Positions 17,739-27,004 of a stretch of DNA of 64,000 nucleotides are shown here, in pieces. Each line of letters starts with the position of its first letter. Position 1 is the stretch's first letter. The notes under the pieces were generated by a model, which was given only the letters and a program-made list of their open reading frames with translations, was not told the origin of the DNA and did not search any database. The position numbers were made by a program, and so were the translations under genes. This DNA is from Lachnoanaerobaculum sp. OBRC5-5 (GTDB lineage: Bacteria; Bacillota; Clostridia; Lachnospirales; Lachnospiraceae): positions 289,960 through 353,959 of the forward strand of contig NZ_JH815185.1 in assembly GCF_000296385.1 (NCBI RefSeq). Reading direction: 5' to 3'.

Positions 17739-18439
17739 TGATTGTCAGAGTTGATAAGATCCTTTCAGAGCTCGGTTTTGGAAGCCGTCAGGAAATAAAA
17801 AAATATGTAAAAGCCGGTAAGATAAGGATAAATGACAATATAGTAAAAAAGCCCGAGGAAAAACTAAACAGTGAAGTAGACAAATTATTCTTTGAAGGCA
17901 AAGAGGTGGAAGTAGAAGAGTTTGAAACATTTATCCTCTATAAGCCTGCAGGATATGTATGTGCCACAAAAGATAATGTACATAAAACAGTTATGGAGCT
18001 GATAGATTCAAAGAGAAAAAATATTGTACCTGTAGGAAGACTGGACTTGGATACCGAGGGCATTTTGATACTTACAAATGACGGGGATTTAAATCACAGA
18101 CTTGTATCACCTTCATCGCATGTGGATAAGACTTATTATGCGATATTTGAAGGTAGACTAAATGAAAATGCCGTGGAGATGACAAAAAACGGGCTGGACA
18201 TCGGTGAAGGTGAAGTATCCAAACCTGCAAAGCTTGAAATTATATCTTCTAATGAAATAATACTTACAATACATGAGGGTAAATTTCATCAGGTAAAGAG
18301 AATGGTAAAAGCTTTAGGAGGAGAGGTGACTTATTTAAAAAGGGTTGCCTTCGGAGGACTCAGACTTGATGATTTGAAACTGAAAAAAGGGGAAAGCAGA
18401 AAAATAACGGATATTGAGATGGAGATGCTGAAGAGATGA
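17738..18439 (+). CDS. rsuA: RsuA-type 16S rRNA pseudouridine synthase
   Basis: 233 aa from the ATG at 17738 (TAATG overlap with rsmF; GGAG about 9 bases ahead). Earlier in-frame TTG and ATG codons exist, so the exact start is uncertain by up to five codons. An S4 RNA-binding domain (about 1-60) is followed by the catalytic GRLDLDTEGILILTNDG motif with the essential Asp, and the KFHQVKRM motif. It isomerises uridine in 16S rRNA (Psi516 in E. coli RsuA). It is coupled to the helicase gene by an ATGA overlap. Confidence 0.92.
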   Translation: MIVRVDKILSELGFGSRQEIKKYVKAGKIRINDNIVKKPEEKLNSEVDKLFFEGKEVEVEEFETFILYKPAGYVCATKDNVHKTVMELIDSKRKNIVPVGRLDLDTEGILILTNDGDLNHRLVSPSSHVDKTYYAIFEGRLNENAVEMTKNGLDIGEGEVSKPAKLEIISSNEIILTIHEGKFHQVKRMVKALGGEVTYLKRVAFGGLRLDDLKLKKGESRKITDIEMEMLKR

Positions 18440-21400
18440 AAAATAATATTTTAGACGCATGGATCATGGTTGAACATCTCTCTGAGGGAGATATAAGTCT
18501 TAGAGATAAAAAAAATCTGAGACTTGATGATTTAACAGATAAAAAATACTTTGATTATTTTAATTCATTGATTGAAAAAGCGAATATCAGAAGATACAAG
18601 AATTCAGGTTTGGTATTTTATTTGGATATATTTGCCTTTAGAGAGGTGGTTGATTTCTTAAGAAAAACATATGGAATAGCAAAGCCTGAAGGCGATATAA
18701 ATTACGGTGATAAATTCAGTATGGCACTGTATTTTGATAAAACTTTGCGCTATATTGATGAAAATTTATTTTTCAGTGCAAGCGCATATATGAGATATTA
18801 TAAAAAAGTGCCTACAGAGTCGGAGTTTCATAAGTTTGAAGAGGATTTAAAAGATGAGCTGAAACAAAGATTTGAAAACTGTGAAGATAATCCTGAAAAA
18901 TTTGATAAGACTGTTGAAACTGTTTTGAATAAATACGGAATCGATTTAAAGAATTGTCGTGTACAGCTTTTAAATAATATAGAAACCGATGCCACAAATC
19001 TTCATTCTTTTTTCGTGGACGATTTGACAAAGGCTAAGAGAATTGATAATAAAAATCTGAATGATTACCTTTATGGAAAAACAGCCGGAAGGAAAAATTT
19101 GGACAGCAAAAAAGATTCTTATGGGTTTAATAAGTCGGAGTTTGAAAAGATTTTAAGTCCTGAAAATTATCCTCTCGGAAGATTCCCAAGCAATACAAAG
19201 TTTGCGCTTTCATTTATGCAGCAGGTGGCTGTAAATCTTACTATAGGGTATGATAATAATCAAATGAGAAGTGTAAACGGACCTCCGGGTACGGGTAAGA
19301 CTACACTCTTAAAAGATATATTCGCACAGCTTATCGTAAAGCAGGCTTTTGACATATGCGGATTGTCTGAAAAGTATGTGAAAGGAAATGAGCTGACAAG
19401 ATATTTTGATAAGGCTTCTATAGGCGAGCTTCCTGAGCGTATTGCAAAAAACAATATAGTTGTTGCAAGTTCAAATAACGGTGCGGTTCAAAATATTGTA
19501 AATGAACTGCCTCTAAAAGAGGGAATTGATGAGAATATTTTGCCTGAACTTGAAAACATAGACTATTTTAAAGAGATTGCAAACAAGAATGTAAAAGAAA
19601 ATTGGGTAAAGGAAGACGGAAAGAGTAAAAAAGAACTGATACTTGAGGATACAGGTGAAGAAAAGTTCTGGGGCTCCTTTTCTCTTGAAGGCGGCAAGTC
19701 CGACAATATGACCAATATACTCAACAGGATTGAATGTATAATAAACTGTCTTGAAAATGAGTATGAGCCGGATGATGAAATTTACAATAAATTTAAAACT
19801 CAATATAAAAAAGTATCGGGACTTAGAAATGATGCAAAAAGCTTACAAAATAAGTTTGACGCTTATTATAATGCAAAGTCCGAACTTAATAAAATCGAGA
19901 ATACTTTATTGAATGAGGATGAAGAGAGAAGAAAAAGGATTGCTGTGTTAAGGGAGCAAGCTGAAGAGTCTGTAAAGGAGAAAATTGTAAGCCTTAATGA
20001 GGCTTCAAGTTCACTCAGTCATACTAAAAAACAAAGAGAAGAACTTGCAGGAAGTATTTCAAATCAAAAAATGCTTTTTGAAGCCAAACAGAGTCAAAAA
20101 CCGGGATTTTTTTCATCTATCTTTAATTCCGAGAAAAACAAGAGCTTTACAAATGAATTAAATGCTTTGCAAAATAAGTTACAGGCATTATTTGATGAGG
20201 ATGAGACCTACAGAAAACTTGAAAATGAGCTTCAAAATAAAATAAATGAGTTGAAAAAATCAATAGATACGCAAAGTAATGCGGCAGATAATGAGAATAC
20301 TCAGTATGAAGCTTGGAAGCAAAACTTAAATAACAGAAAAGAAAAATACTCTAAGATAATAAGAGAATTCAATACTGATAATACAAGTATATCTAAGGGA
20401 CTTGACTTTGGAAGTGAATATGAAAAGCTTCAACTTTCAAATCCGTGGTTTGATGAAAACTACAGAGTGGAGCAATCAAAGCTTTTTGTATCGGCTCTTG
20501 GTGTAAGAAAGCAGTTTTTATATGAAAACAGAAAAAATATTAAGGCTGCCGTAAGCATATGGAGAAATCAAAGTAAATATATGGAAAATAAGAGACTGAT
20601 AAATATCTCTTGGAATTGGATAAATCTTACAATTCCTGTTATCAGTTCCACTTTTGCCAGTTTTTCAAGGATGTTAAAAAATATTGACGAGAATGTTCTG
20701 GGACATACATTTGTGGATGAGGCGGGACAGGCTCTTCCTCAGGCTGCGGTGGGTGCGATATTCAGAAGCAAAAATATTATGGTTGTAGGAGATCCTTTCC
20801 AAATAAAGCCTGTACTTACTTTGGACGGTGGTCTGCTTGCACTGCTTTCAAAAAGCTATAATGTCAGCGAAAAGTACTTGTCGGAGTCCGCTTCAGTACA
20901 GACCTTGGTGGATGCAGCAAGTCAATACGGTTTTTACACAAAAGGAGAAAAGGAAGAGGACTCATGGATAGGTATTCCGCTTTGGGTACACAGGCGCTGC
21001 AAATATCCTATGTTTACCATATCAAATGAGATTTCTTATCAAAACCTTATGGTACAGGGCAATGAAGGCTATGGAAAGACCGGATGGTATGATATAAGCG
21101 GTAAAGCTGTAGATAAGTATGTTGAAGAACAGGGAGAATTTCTTCTAAAAAAGATACAGGATATGGCAAAGTCAAATCCTGAAATATTGGATAAAAACGA
21201 GAGTGACACTATTTATATAATATCACCTTTCAAAAATGTTGCTTACAGACTGGCAAGAAAGCTGTATGAGATAGGTTTTACAAGAAGAGAAAACGGAAAA
21301 GTCACAAATATCGGAACTATTCATACCTTCCAGGGAAAGGAAGCTCCTATAGTATTTATGGTGCTTGGAGCGGATACAAACAGTAAGGGTGCCGCAAGCT

Positions 21401-21594
21401 GGGCGGTAAGTGAGGCCAATATGATGAATGTGGCGGCTACAAGAGCAAAGAAGGAATTTTATATAGTAGGAGATAAAAAACTTTATATGAGTTTGGGAAG
21501 TGAAGTGATAAGCAAGATAAATAAGGTTATAACGGCTTACAGTAAGGAATATCCCGAGCTTATAGATGAGAATACAGATTTAGGTAGTTTATGA
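18436..21594 (+). CDS. Large superfamily 1 (UPF1/DNA2-like) helicase with central coiled coil
   Basis: 1052 aa. An N-terminal region (1-250) has no domain I recognise. Then come a Q-type motif (FMQQVAVN, about 260), Walker A GPPGTGKTT (282-290), a long coiled-coil insert (about 455-640), Walker B VDEAGQA (about 759-765), motif III GDPFQIKPV (about 785-793), HTFQGKEAP (motif V, about 963-971) and a motif VI NVAATRAKKEFYIVGD near 1000-1015. These define SF1B helicases of the UPF1 group, which unwind RNA or DNA. It sits between rRNA modification genes with 4-bp overlaps on both sides, which points to a role in RNA or ribosome handling (inference). Confidence 0.85.
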   Translation: MKNNILDAWIMVEHLSEGDISLRDKKNLRLDDLTDKKYFDYFNSLIEKANIRRYKNSGLVFYLDIFAFREVVDFLRKTYGIAKPEGDINYGDKFSMALYFDKTLRYIDENLFFSASAYMRYYKKVPTESEFHKFEEDLKDELKQRFENCEDNPEKFDKTVETVLNKYGIDLKNCRVQLLNNIETDATNLHSFFVDDLTKAKRIDNKNLNDYLYGKTAGRKNLDSKKDSYGFNKSEFEKILSPENYPLGRFPSNTKFALSFMQQVAVNLTIGYDNNQMRSVNGPPGTGKTTLLKDIFAQLIVKQAFDICGLSEKYVKGNELTRYFDKASIGELPERIAKNNIVVASSNNGAVQNIVNELPLKEGIDENILPELENIDYFKEIANKNVKENWVKEDGKSKKELILEDTGEEKFWGSFSLEGGKSDNMTNILNRIECIINCLENEYEPDDEIYNKFKTQYKKVSGLRNDAKSLQNKFDAYYNAKSELNKIENTLLNEDEERRKRIAVLREQAEESVKEKIVSLNEASSSLSHTKKQREELAGSISNQKMLFEAKQSQKPGFFSSIFNSEKNKSFTNELNALQNKLQALFDEDETYRKLENELQNKINELKKSIDTQSNAADNENTQYEAWKQNLNNRKEKYSKIIREFNTDNTSISKGLDFGSEYEKLQLSNPWFDENYRVEQSKLFVSALGVRKQFLYENRKNIKAAVSIWRNQSKYMENKRLINISWNWINLTIPVISSTFASFSRMLKNIDENVLGHTFVDEAGQALPQAAVGAIFRSKNIMVVGDPFQIKPVLTLDGGLLALLSKSYNVSEKYLSESASVQTLVDAASQYGFYTKGEKEEDSWIGIPLWVHRRCKYPMFTISNEISYQNLMVQGNEGYGKTGWYDISGKAVDKYVEEQGEFLLKKIQDMAKSNPEILDKNESDTIYIISPFKNVAYRLARKLYEIGFTRRENGKVTNIGTIHTFQGKEAPIVFMVLGADTNSKGAASWAVSEANMMNVAATRAKKEFYIVGDKKLYMSLGSEVISKINKVITAYSKEYPELIDENTDLGSL

Positions 21595-22235
21595 TAAAAG
21601 ATATAGATGCATGTATATTCGATCTGGACGGTACTTTGGTAGACTCCATGTGGATGTGGCCTGATATTGACGCCGAGTATTTGGAAAGATTCGGATTTGA
21701 ATACGATGACAATTTAAAAAATGAAATAGACGGAGTAAGCTTTCATGAAACGGCGGTTTATTTTAAAAAGAAGTTCGGTATAAAAGACAGTGTGGAAAAG
21801 ATCTGTCAGGACTGGGAAGATATGGCGCTGGATAAATATAAGTATGAAGTGAAAGAAAAGCCGGGATGCACATGCTTTTTGGAACATTTAAAGTCAAGAG
21901 GAATCAAAATGGGAATTGCAACCAGCAATAACAAAAACATGGTGGATGCTGTACTTAATTCTTTAAATATGAAGGATTATTTTGAGGTTATCACCACATC
22001 TGATGAGGTGAAGAAGGGAAAGCCCGCACCTGATGTGTATTTAAGAACGGCAGAACTTCTTGGAGTTAACCCTGAAAAATGTCTTGTATTTGAAGATGTG
22101 GTAGCAGGTGTTGTAGCCGGAAAAGCCGCAGGAATGAAGGTTTGTGCAATAGAGGATGATTTCTCAAAAGATGTCAGAGAAAGAAAAAAGGAACTGGCGG
22201 ATTATTATATAGACGACTACAGGGAATTGCTATGA
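21591..22235 (+). CDS. HAD-superfamily hydrolase, beta-phosphoglucomutase/PGP-like
   Basis: 214 aa. Motif I DLDGTLVDS (about 11-19) carries the nucleophile Asp. There is a helical cap domain, motif II TSN (about 111-113), motif III lysine in KKGKPAPDVY and motif IV FEDVVAGV. It is a small phosphatase or phosphomutase of the YcjU/YqaB group; the substrate is not predictable. It overlaps its neighbours on both sides by 4 bp. Confidence 0.9.
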   Translation: MIKDIDACIFDLDGTLVDSMWMWPDIDAEYLERFGFEYDDNLKNEIDGVSFHETAVYFKKKFGIKDSVEKICQDWEDMALDKYKYEVKEKPGCTCFLEHLKSRGIKMGIATSNNKNMVDAVLNSLNMKDYFEVITTSDEVKKGKPAPDVYLRTAELLGVNPEKCLVFEDVVAGVVAGKAAGMKVCAIEDDFSKDVRERKKELADYYIDDYRELL

Positions 22236-22771
22236 CAAAGAAAAAAGGCGAGTACGGGTACAGAAAGTACTTTAAAATAAAAAACGGAATAATTATAGGA
22301 TTTTTTGTTTTTATTATACTTTTGCTTTTTATATCTTCAAAGCTTACAAAAAATGCCGATATTTCAAGGATACTGCTGGTTTCATCCATACTTACGGTGC
22401 TTCCTATGGCAAATCTTTTGTCACCTTTTTTGGTGGTATTTAAGTACAAATCTTTTGAATATGAGAAGATAAAGGAATACCTTGATGATAAGCATTTTTT
22501 ATTTGATATAATCCTTACAATGAAGGAGCAGGTAATGCCTCTTGATATAATATATATCAATGAAGAAAGAATCTTCGGTATTCTTTCCAATAAGGCGGAT
22601 AAGTCAAAAACCGAGGAATTTATCAAAGAAAGGATGAAAATAGGCGGTATCAAGGTCAGTGTGAAGATTTGTGACAGCTTTAGTGAAATGAAAAAGTTTG
22701 TTCAAAGTAAAGATGTAAATGACAAAAATTTAGATGAGATAAGGGCTATCTTTAAAAGCCTTTCAGTATAA
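22232..22771 (+). CDS. Hypothetical membrane protein with two N-terminal spans
   Basis: 179 aa. A basic N-terminus, two membrane helices (about 20-37 and 45-68) and a mixed cytosolic C-terminal domain (about 75-179) with no motif I recognise. It is coupled to the HAD gene (ATGA) and to the pseudouridine synthase (TAATG), so it belongs to the operon. Function unknown. Confidence 0.8.
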   Translation: MTKKKGEYGYRKYFKIKNGIIIGFFVFIILLLFISSKLTKNADISRILLVSSILTVLPMANLLSPFLVVFKYKSFEYEKIKEYLDDKHFLFDIILTMKEQVMPLDIIYINEERIFGILSNKADKSKTEEFIKERMKIGGIKVSVKICDSFSEMKKFVQSKDVNDKNLDEIRAIFKSLSV

Positions 22772-23793
22772 TGATTGAAATAATTGTAGGAAAAAACGAA
22801 AGCGGACAAAGGCTTGACAGGGTTTTGGAAAAAATATTTGTAAATGCAAATACAGGATTTATTTTCAAGATGCTTAGAAAAAAGAATATTACTTTAAATG
22901 ATAAAAAAGCTGACGGTAAGGAAAGGCTTGAGCCGGGGGCAAGTATCAAGCTTTGGTTTTCAGATGAAAGTTTTGAAAAATTATCAGGGAAAAAGGCGAT
23001 AAATATAAAAGATATAGAGGGGAAGCCCAAAGCTGATAAAAAAAGTATAGAAGCTTTTGAATCATATATAGTATATGAGGATGAAAATACTGTTATAATA
23101 AATAAACCTGCAGGTCTTTTATCACAGAAATCAAATGAAAATGATATATCGGTAAACGATCTTTTACTTGAATATCTTGAATTTGATTCTAAGGCGTTAA
23201 ATACATTCAAGCCTTCCATATGTAACAGACTGGACAGAAACACTTCAGGACTTATGGTTTGCGGAAAGACTCTGGAAGGCCTGAGAGTAAATAATGAACT
23301 TATAAAAACAAAGGCTGTGAGCAAATTTTATCTGGCTTTGGTAAAAGGCAGAGTGAAAAAAACGGGAAGTATTAATGCCTGGCTTTATAAGGATGAAAAG
23401 ACCAATAAAGTTACCGTCAAAAATAAGTCCTTTGAAGGTGCGGATTTTATACAGACAGAATACGAGGTACTTGATTATTTTAAAGATGCTACACTGCTTT
23501 TGGTAAAGCTTATAACAGGAAAAACTCATCAGATAAGAGCGCATTTATCCTCAATATCACATCCTATAATAGGGGATTTCAAATACGGAGAGAAGTCTGT
23601 GAATGAAAAGTTTAAAAAGGAGTACGGTATAAAGTCTCAGCTTTTACATTCATTCAGACTTGTATATCCTAACAGTGATATTTCAGATACGGATACATTT
23701 AAAGCTTTAAAGGGAAAGTGCTTTGAGGCTTCATATAATAATGATTTCAGAAAGGTGATAGGAGATGGGTACTTGGAAAACAAGAGGCCTTAG
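22771..23793 (+). CDS. RluA-family pseudouridine synthase
   Basis: 340 aa. N-terminal S4 domain (about 10-85). The catalytic motif is CNRLDRNTSGLMVC (about 151-164), with the RLD aspartate as nucleophile. The C-terminal TGKTHQIRAHLSSISHPIIGD block is typical of RluA/C/D enzymes of 23S rRNA (or tRNA). The exact target (RluC, RluD or another) is not decidable here. The 3' end overlaps recU by 29 bp. Confidence 0.93.
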   Translation: MIEIIVGKNESGQRLDRVLEKIFVNANTGFIFKMLRKKNITLNDKKADGKERLEPGASIKLWFSDESFEKLSGKKAINIKDIEGKPKADKKSIEAFESYIVYEDENTVIINKPAGLLSQKSNENDISVNDLLLEYLEFDSKALNTFKPSICNRLDRNTSGLMVCGKTLEGLRVNNELIKTKAVSKFYLALVKGRVKKTGSINAWLYKDEKTNKVTVKNKSFEGADFIQTEYEVLDYFKDATLLLVKLITGKTHQIRAHLSSISHPIIGDFKYGEKSVNEKFKKEYGIKSQLLHSFRLVYPNSDISDTDTFKALKGKCFEASYNNDFRKVIGDGYLENKRP

Positions 23794-24298
23794 GGGATCC
23801 GCTTTGGAAGAGTATATCAACTACTCCAATGAAAAGTACAGAGAAAGCGGACTTGCACTTATTCAAAAGATTCCCACTCCGATTACTCCGATTGATATTG
23901 ACAAAGCTTCAAGGCATATCACTTTGGCTTATTTTGAGAAAAAGTCCACAGTTGATTATATAGGAGTTGTTCAGGGAATACCTGTATGTTTTGATGCAAA
24001 AGAATGTGCAAGTACAAGCTTTTCACTCGCCAATGTACATGAGCATCAGTTTAAGTTCATGGAGGAGTTTGAAAAGCAAGGAGGTATAGCTTTTCTTATT
24101 ATATTTTTTAAATCACTTGATAAGATAATATATTTACCGCTAAAGGATCTTAAAGTTTTTTTTGAAAGGATGAATGAAGGCGGTAAAAAAAGTTTTAAGT
24201 ATGAAGAGCTTAATGAGGAGTATTTGATACCTAAAAAGGGTGATATTATAGTGCATTATTTAGAGAGCCTTAGCTTATATCTCAGTAAGGAATCTTAA
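23765..24298 (+). CDS. recU: Holliday junction resolvase RecU
   Basis: 177 aa, the usual size. The PD-(D/E)xK nuclease site is seen as STVDYIG (Asp about 62) and CFDAKEC (D-x-K, about 75-81); B. subtilis RecU has FEAKE here, so the Glu is replaced by Asp. The ANVHEHQFKFMEEF and GGIAFLIIFF segments are family signatures. It resolves four-way junctions in Gram-positive bacteria. The gene starts within the pseudouridine synthase gene, so it belongs to the same operon. Confidence 0.93.
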   Translation: MGTWKTRGLRGSALEEYINYSNEKYRESGLALIQKIPTPITPIDIDKASRHITLAYFEKKSTVDYIGVVQGIPVCFDAKECASTSFSLANVHEHQFKFMEEFEKQGGIAFLIIFFKSLDKIIYLPLKDLKVFFERMNEGGKKSFKYEELNEEYLIPKKGDIIVHYLESLSLYLSKES

Positions 24299-24335
24299 AA
24301 GAGGATTGAAAAAGTTGGATATAAAGGAGACATAA

Positions 24336-24701
24336 ATGAAACAAATAGATGCAAGAATTTATAACGGAAAAACAAACTTTGAGTGGAAAGATTTAGAATT
24401 AAACAGTGAAGGTCTGCTTCCGGTGATAGTACAGGATTATATAGATCATACTGTACTTATGTATACATATATGGACGAAGATGCATGGGAGAGAACACTT
24501 GCCACAGGACTTTTGACTTATTACTCAAAATCTCATAAGAGGTCTATAGTAAAGGGAAAAAAATACGGAAATTATCAATATGTCAGGGAACTGTTTTTAA
24601 ACGGAGAAAAGAATGCGCTTTTAATAAAAGTTTATCCTATGGGTCCGGCATGTGACGACAGCAAAAAAAGCTGCTTTGCAAATGAGATAGAGGAAATATA
24701 A
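24336..24701 (+). CDS. HisI-like protein with a lost metal motif
   Basis: 121 aa. The fold signature of phosphoribosyl-AMP cyclohydrolase is clear: LLPVIVQD, VLMYTYMDEDAWERTLATGLLTYYSKS, KG, ALLIKV, C-x6-C. The family's DCDxD segment that binds Zn and Mg is replaced by NGEKN (about residues 90-94), and CHxGxxSC reads CDDSKKSC. AAGGAG precedes the ATG. No other histidine gene is nearby. It is probably a divergent or inactive paralogue with a new role (inference). Confidence 0.8.
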   Translation: MKQIDARIYNGKTNFEWKDLELNSEGLLPVIVQDYIDHTVLMYTYMDEDAWERTLATGLLTYYSKSHKRSIVKGKKYGNYQYVRELFLNGEKNALLIKVYPMGPACDDSKKSCFANEIEEI

Positions 24702-26308
24702 TGATGAATCATATTTTGCTGATTGTATCAGTTATTATTTTACTTTGTATAGTACTGAATCTTATAACAAGTAAAATAGGTGTACCCGTACTTTTAGCAT
24801 TTATTTTGCTGGGAATGGTATTCGGATCTGAGGGTATATTTAAAATCAGATTTGATGATTTCAAACGGGCGGAAACCATATGTTCATTCGCGCTTATTTT
24901 TATCATGTTTTACGGAGGATTCGGAACAAATATAAAGGAGGCAAAGCCTGTACTTTTAAAGGCCGGACTTTTGTCAAGCATCGGAGTAGTGCTTACTTCA
25001 ATGTTTGTGGCAATGTTTGCATACCTGGTTCTGAAATTTTCATGGATAAACTCAGTACTTATAGGTGCGGTGATTTCTTCAACGGATGCGGCAAGTGTAT
25101 TTTCCATATTAAGAGATAGACATTTGAATCTTAAATATAATACCGCATCTATTTTGGAAGTGGAGAGCGGAAGTAACGATCCTTTTGCATATATGCTTAC
25201 AATGATTGCAGTGACTATGATATCGGGAAGTATTACAGTCGGCAGTGTTTTTTACATGCTGTTTTTACAGCTTTTTGTGGGAGCATTATCAGGTGTTTTA
25301 ATCGCTTTTATCTTCAAATATTTGATAAACAGATTTATTATAAATACACCCGGATTTAATATGGTGCTTGTAATTGCGGTTGCACTGCTTTCATATTCAT
25401 TGCCGACAGTGGTCGGCGGAAACGGATATTTGAGTGTGTATATCACAGGTATTATACTTGGAAATTCGGATATCAGAGGAAAGAAAGAGTTGGTACCTTT
25501 CTTTGACGGTATAACAGGTATTATGCAAATACTGATATTTTTCCTGCTTGGGCTTTTAGCCTATCCGTCAAGACTTTTATTTGTTGCAGGTACAGGATTT
25601 GCTCTGGCATGCTTTATAACATTTGTTGTAAGACCTCTTGTTATTACAATAATTATGAAACCTTTTAAGGCAACATGGAATCAGATATTTCTTGTTTCAT
25701 GGTCGGGATTTAGAGGCGCTTCGTCCATCGTTTTTGCAATTACAGCATTATTAAATACCGATGCAAACTATGATATATTCAACAATGTATTTTTTATAGT
25801 ATTATTTTCAATACTGGTACAGGGAAGCCTGCTTCCGTTTATATCTAAGAAAATTGATATGATTGATGAAGGCTATGATGTAATGAAAACCTTTTCGGAT
25901 TACAGTGGAGATGAGATACCTATAGAATTTATTCAGCTTACGGTGAGTGAAAATCAAAACTGGTGCGGTAAAAGTATCAGTGATATAAATCTGCCGCCTG
26001 ATACATTGATAGTTTTAATTAAACGAGAGGGTGAGGATATAGTTCCAAACGGACAAACTGTGCTTTGCTGCGGTGATACTATAGTTCTTGCTGCAAAGTC
26101 TATTGACTTTGAAGAATATTATATTATGACCGAGCTTGTTTTAACCAAGAAATTACTCTCAAAAGGTACCACACTGTCAGAGCTTTCAGGGGAACTTGAT
26201 GCACTTGTAATGCTTATTATAAGAGGGGATGATTTTATTATTCCAAACGGTGAGACAACTCTTTATGAGGGAGATACTCTGGTTTTAAACAACGGACCTA
26301 TACAATAA
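24701..26308 (+). CDS. CPA1-type monovalent cation/H+ antiporter with two RCK_C domains
   Basis: 535 aa. About 12 membrane spans (1-390), with the GSNDPFAY and STDAASVFS segments that carry the ion-exchange aspartates of NhaP-type carriers. Two cytosolic TrkA-C/RCK_C modules (about 405-470 and 475-535) each have the GxxLxDLxLPxxxLIVLI-type beta layout, as in NhaP2/CvrA K+/H+ antiporters. It overlaps the HisI-like gene by one base. It likely exports K+ or Na+; the ion is inferred from similarity only. Confidence 0.9.
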   Translation: MMNHILLIVSVIILLCIVLNLITSKIGVPVLLAFILLGMVFGSEGIFKIRFDDFKRAETICSFALIFIMFYGGFGTNIKEAKPVLLKAGLLSSIGVVLTSMFVAMFAYLVLKFSWINSVLIGAVISSTDAASVFSILRDRHLNLKYNTASILEVESGSNDPFAYMLTMIAVTMISGSITVGSVFYMLFLQLFVGALSGVLIAFIFKYLINRFIINTPGFNMVLVIAVALLSYSLPTVVGGNGYLSVYITGIILGNSDIRGKKELVPFFDGITGIMQILIFFLLGLLAYPSRLLFVAGTGFALACFITFVVRPLVITIIMKPFKATWNQIFLVSWSGFRGASSIVFAITALLNTDANYDIFNNVFFIVLFSILVQGSLLPFISKKIDMIDEGYDVMKTFSDYSGDEIPIEFIQLTVSENQNWCGKSISDINLPPDTLIVLIKREGEDIVPNGQTVLCCGDTIVLAAKSIDFEEYYIMTELVLTKKLLSKGTTLSELSGELDALVMLIIRGDDFIIPNGETTLYEGDTLVLNNGPIQ

Positions 26309-26356
26309 AAGGGACTGTTAATCGTAGAAAAAACGGTTAACAGTCCCTTATTTTTA
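26309..26356. terminator. Bidirectional terminator
   Basis: AAGGGACTGTTAA (from 26309) pairs with TTAACAGTCCCTT (to 26349), with a mismatch near the loop, flanked by A- and T-rich tracts. It ends the long plus-strand operon and the minus-strand export gene. Confidence 0.9.
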
Positions 26357-26872
26357 TACAACATTTGATATTACTCCGAATGATATAATCATCATTATAA
26401 TACTTGCCATAAGCATACCTAAGCAGATTGCAAGGAAGGCTTTCTTTCTGTCCATCTCAAGGAAGGCGGCTATTATCGCACCTGTCCAGGCACCTGTACC
26501 CGGAAGAGGTATACCTACAAAGATTACAAGTCCCCAGAATCCGTATTTTTCTATGGAGTCTTTGTTTTTCATAATCTTTTTATGTAGGAATGAGTGCATT
26601 TTATTAAAAAGCTTAAATTTAGACTTTTCCATAGCACTTAAGATCTTGTTAATCAAAAGCAGTAAAAAAGGAATCGGTATAGCATTACCTACAATTGCTA
26701 TAACATAACTTTCAACAGGTGAAAGCTTTAGAAGAGAAGCCGCTATAAGACCTCCTCTGAGTTCCAAAATAGGGAGCATTGATATAATAAATACTATCAA
26801 TTGCTTTCCGAAGCTGAGAGAGAGCAGTCCTCCCATCATTCCTATAAGTGATTTTGCTAATTTTTCTGCCAT
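26354..26872 (-). CDS. Small multidrug export protein family (COG2426, DedA-like)
   Basis: 172 aa, four to five membrane spans. The segment MLPILELRGGLIAA (about 32-45) and VFVGIPLPGTGAWTGAIIAAF (about 116-136) are the two conserved re-entrant-like motifs of this family, related to VTT/DedA proteins. The family name (export) rests on weak old evidence. Monocistronic, convergent with the antiporter gene. Confidence 0.85.
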   Translation of the reverse strand: MAEKLAKSLIGMMGGLLSLSFGKQLIVFIISMLPILELRGGLIAASLLKLSPVESYVIAIVGNAIPIPFLLLLINKILSAMEKSKFKLFNKMHSFLHKKIMKNKDSIEKYGFWGLVIFVGIPLPGTGAWTGAIIAAFLEMDRKKAFLAICLGMLMASIIMMIISFGVISNVV

Positions 26873-27004
26873 AAACTACCTTCCGTTTTAACATATTTTT
26901 ATATAATCATTGTTATATTCTACCAAAATCAGAATAAGTTAGATTGTAACAGATTGAGTAATTACAATCAAGGTGCTAATATATTAAGATATGGAGGTAG
27001 AAAG

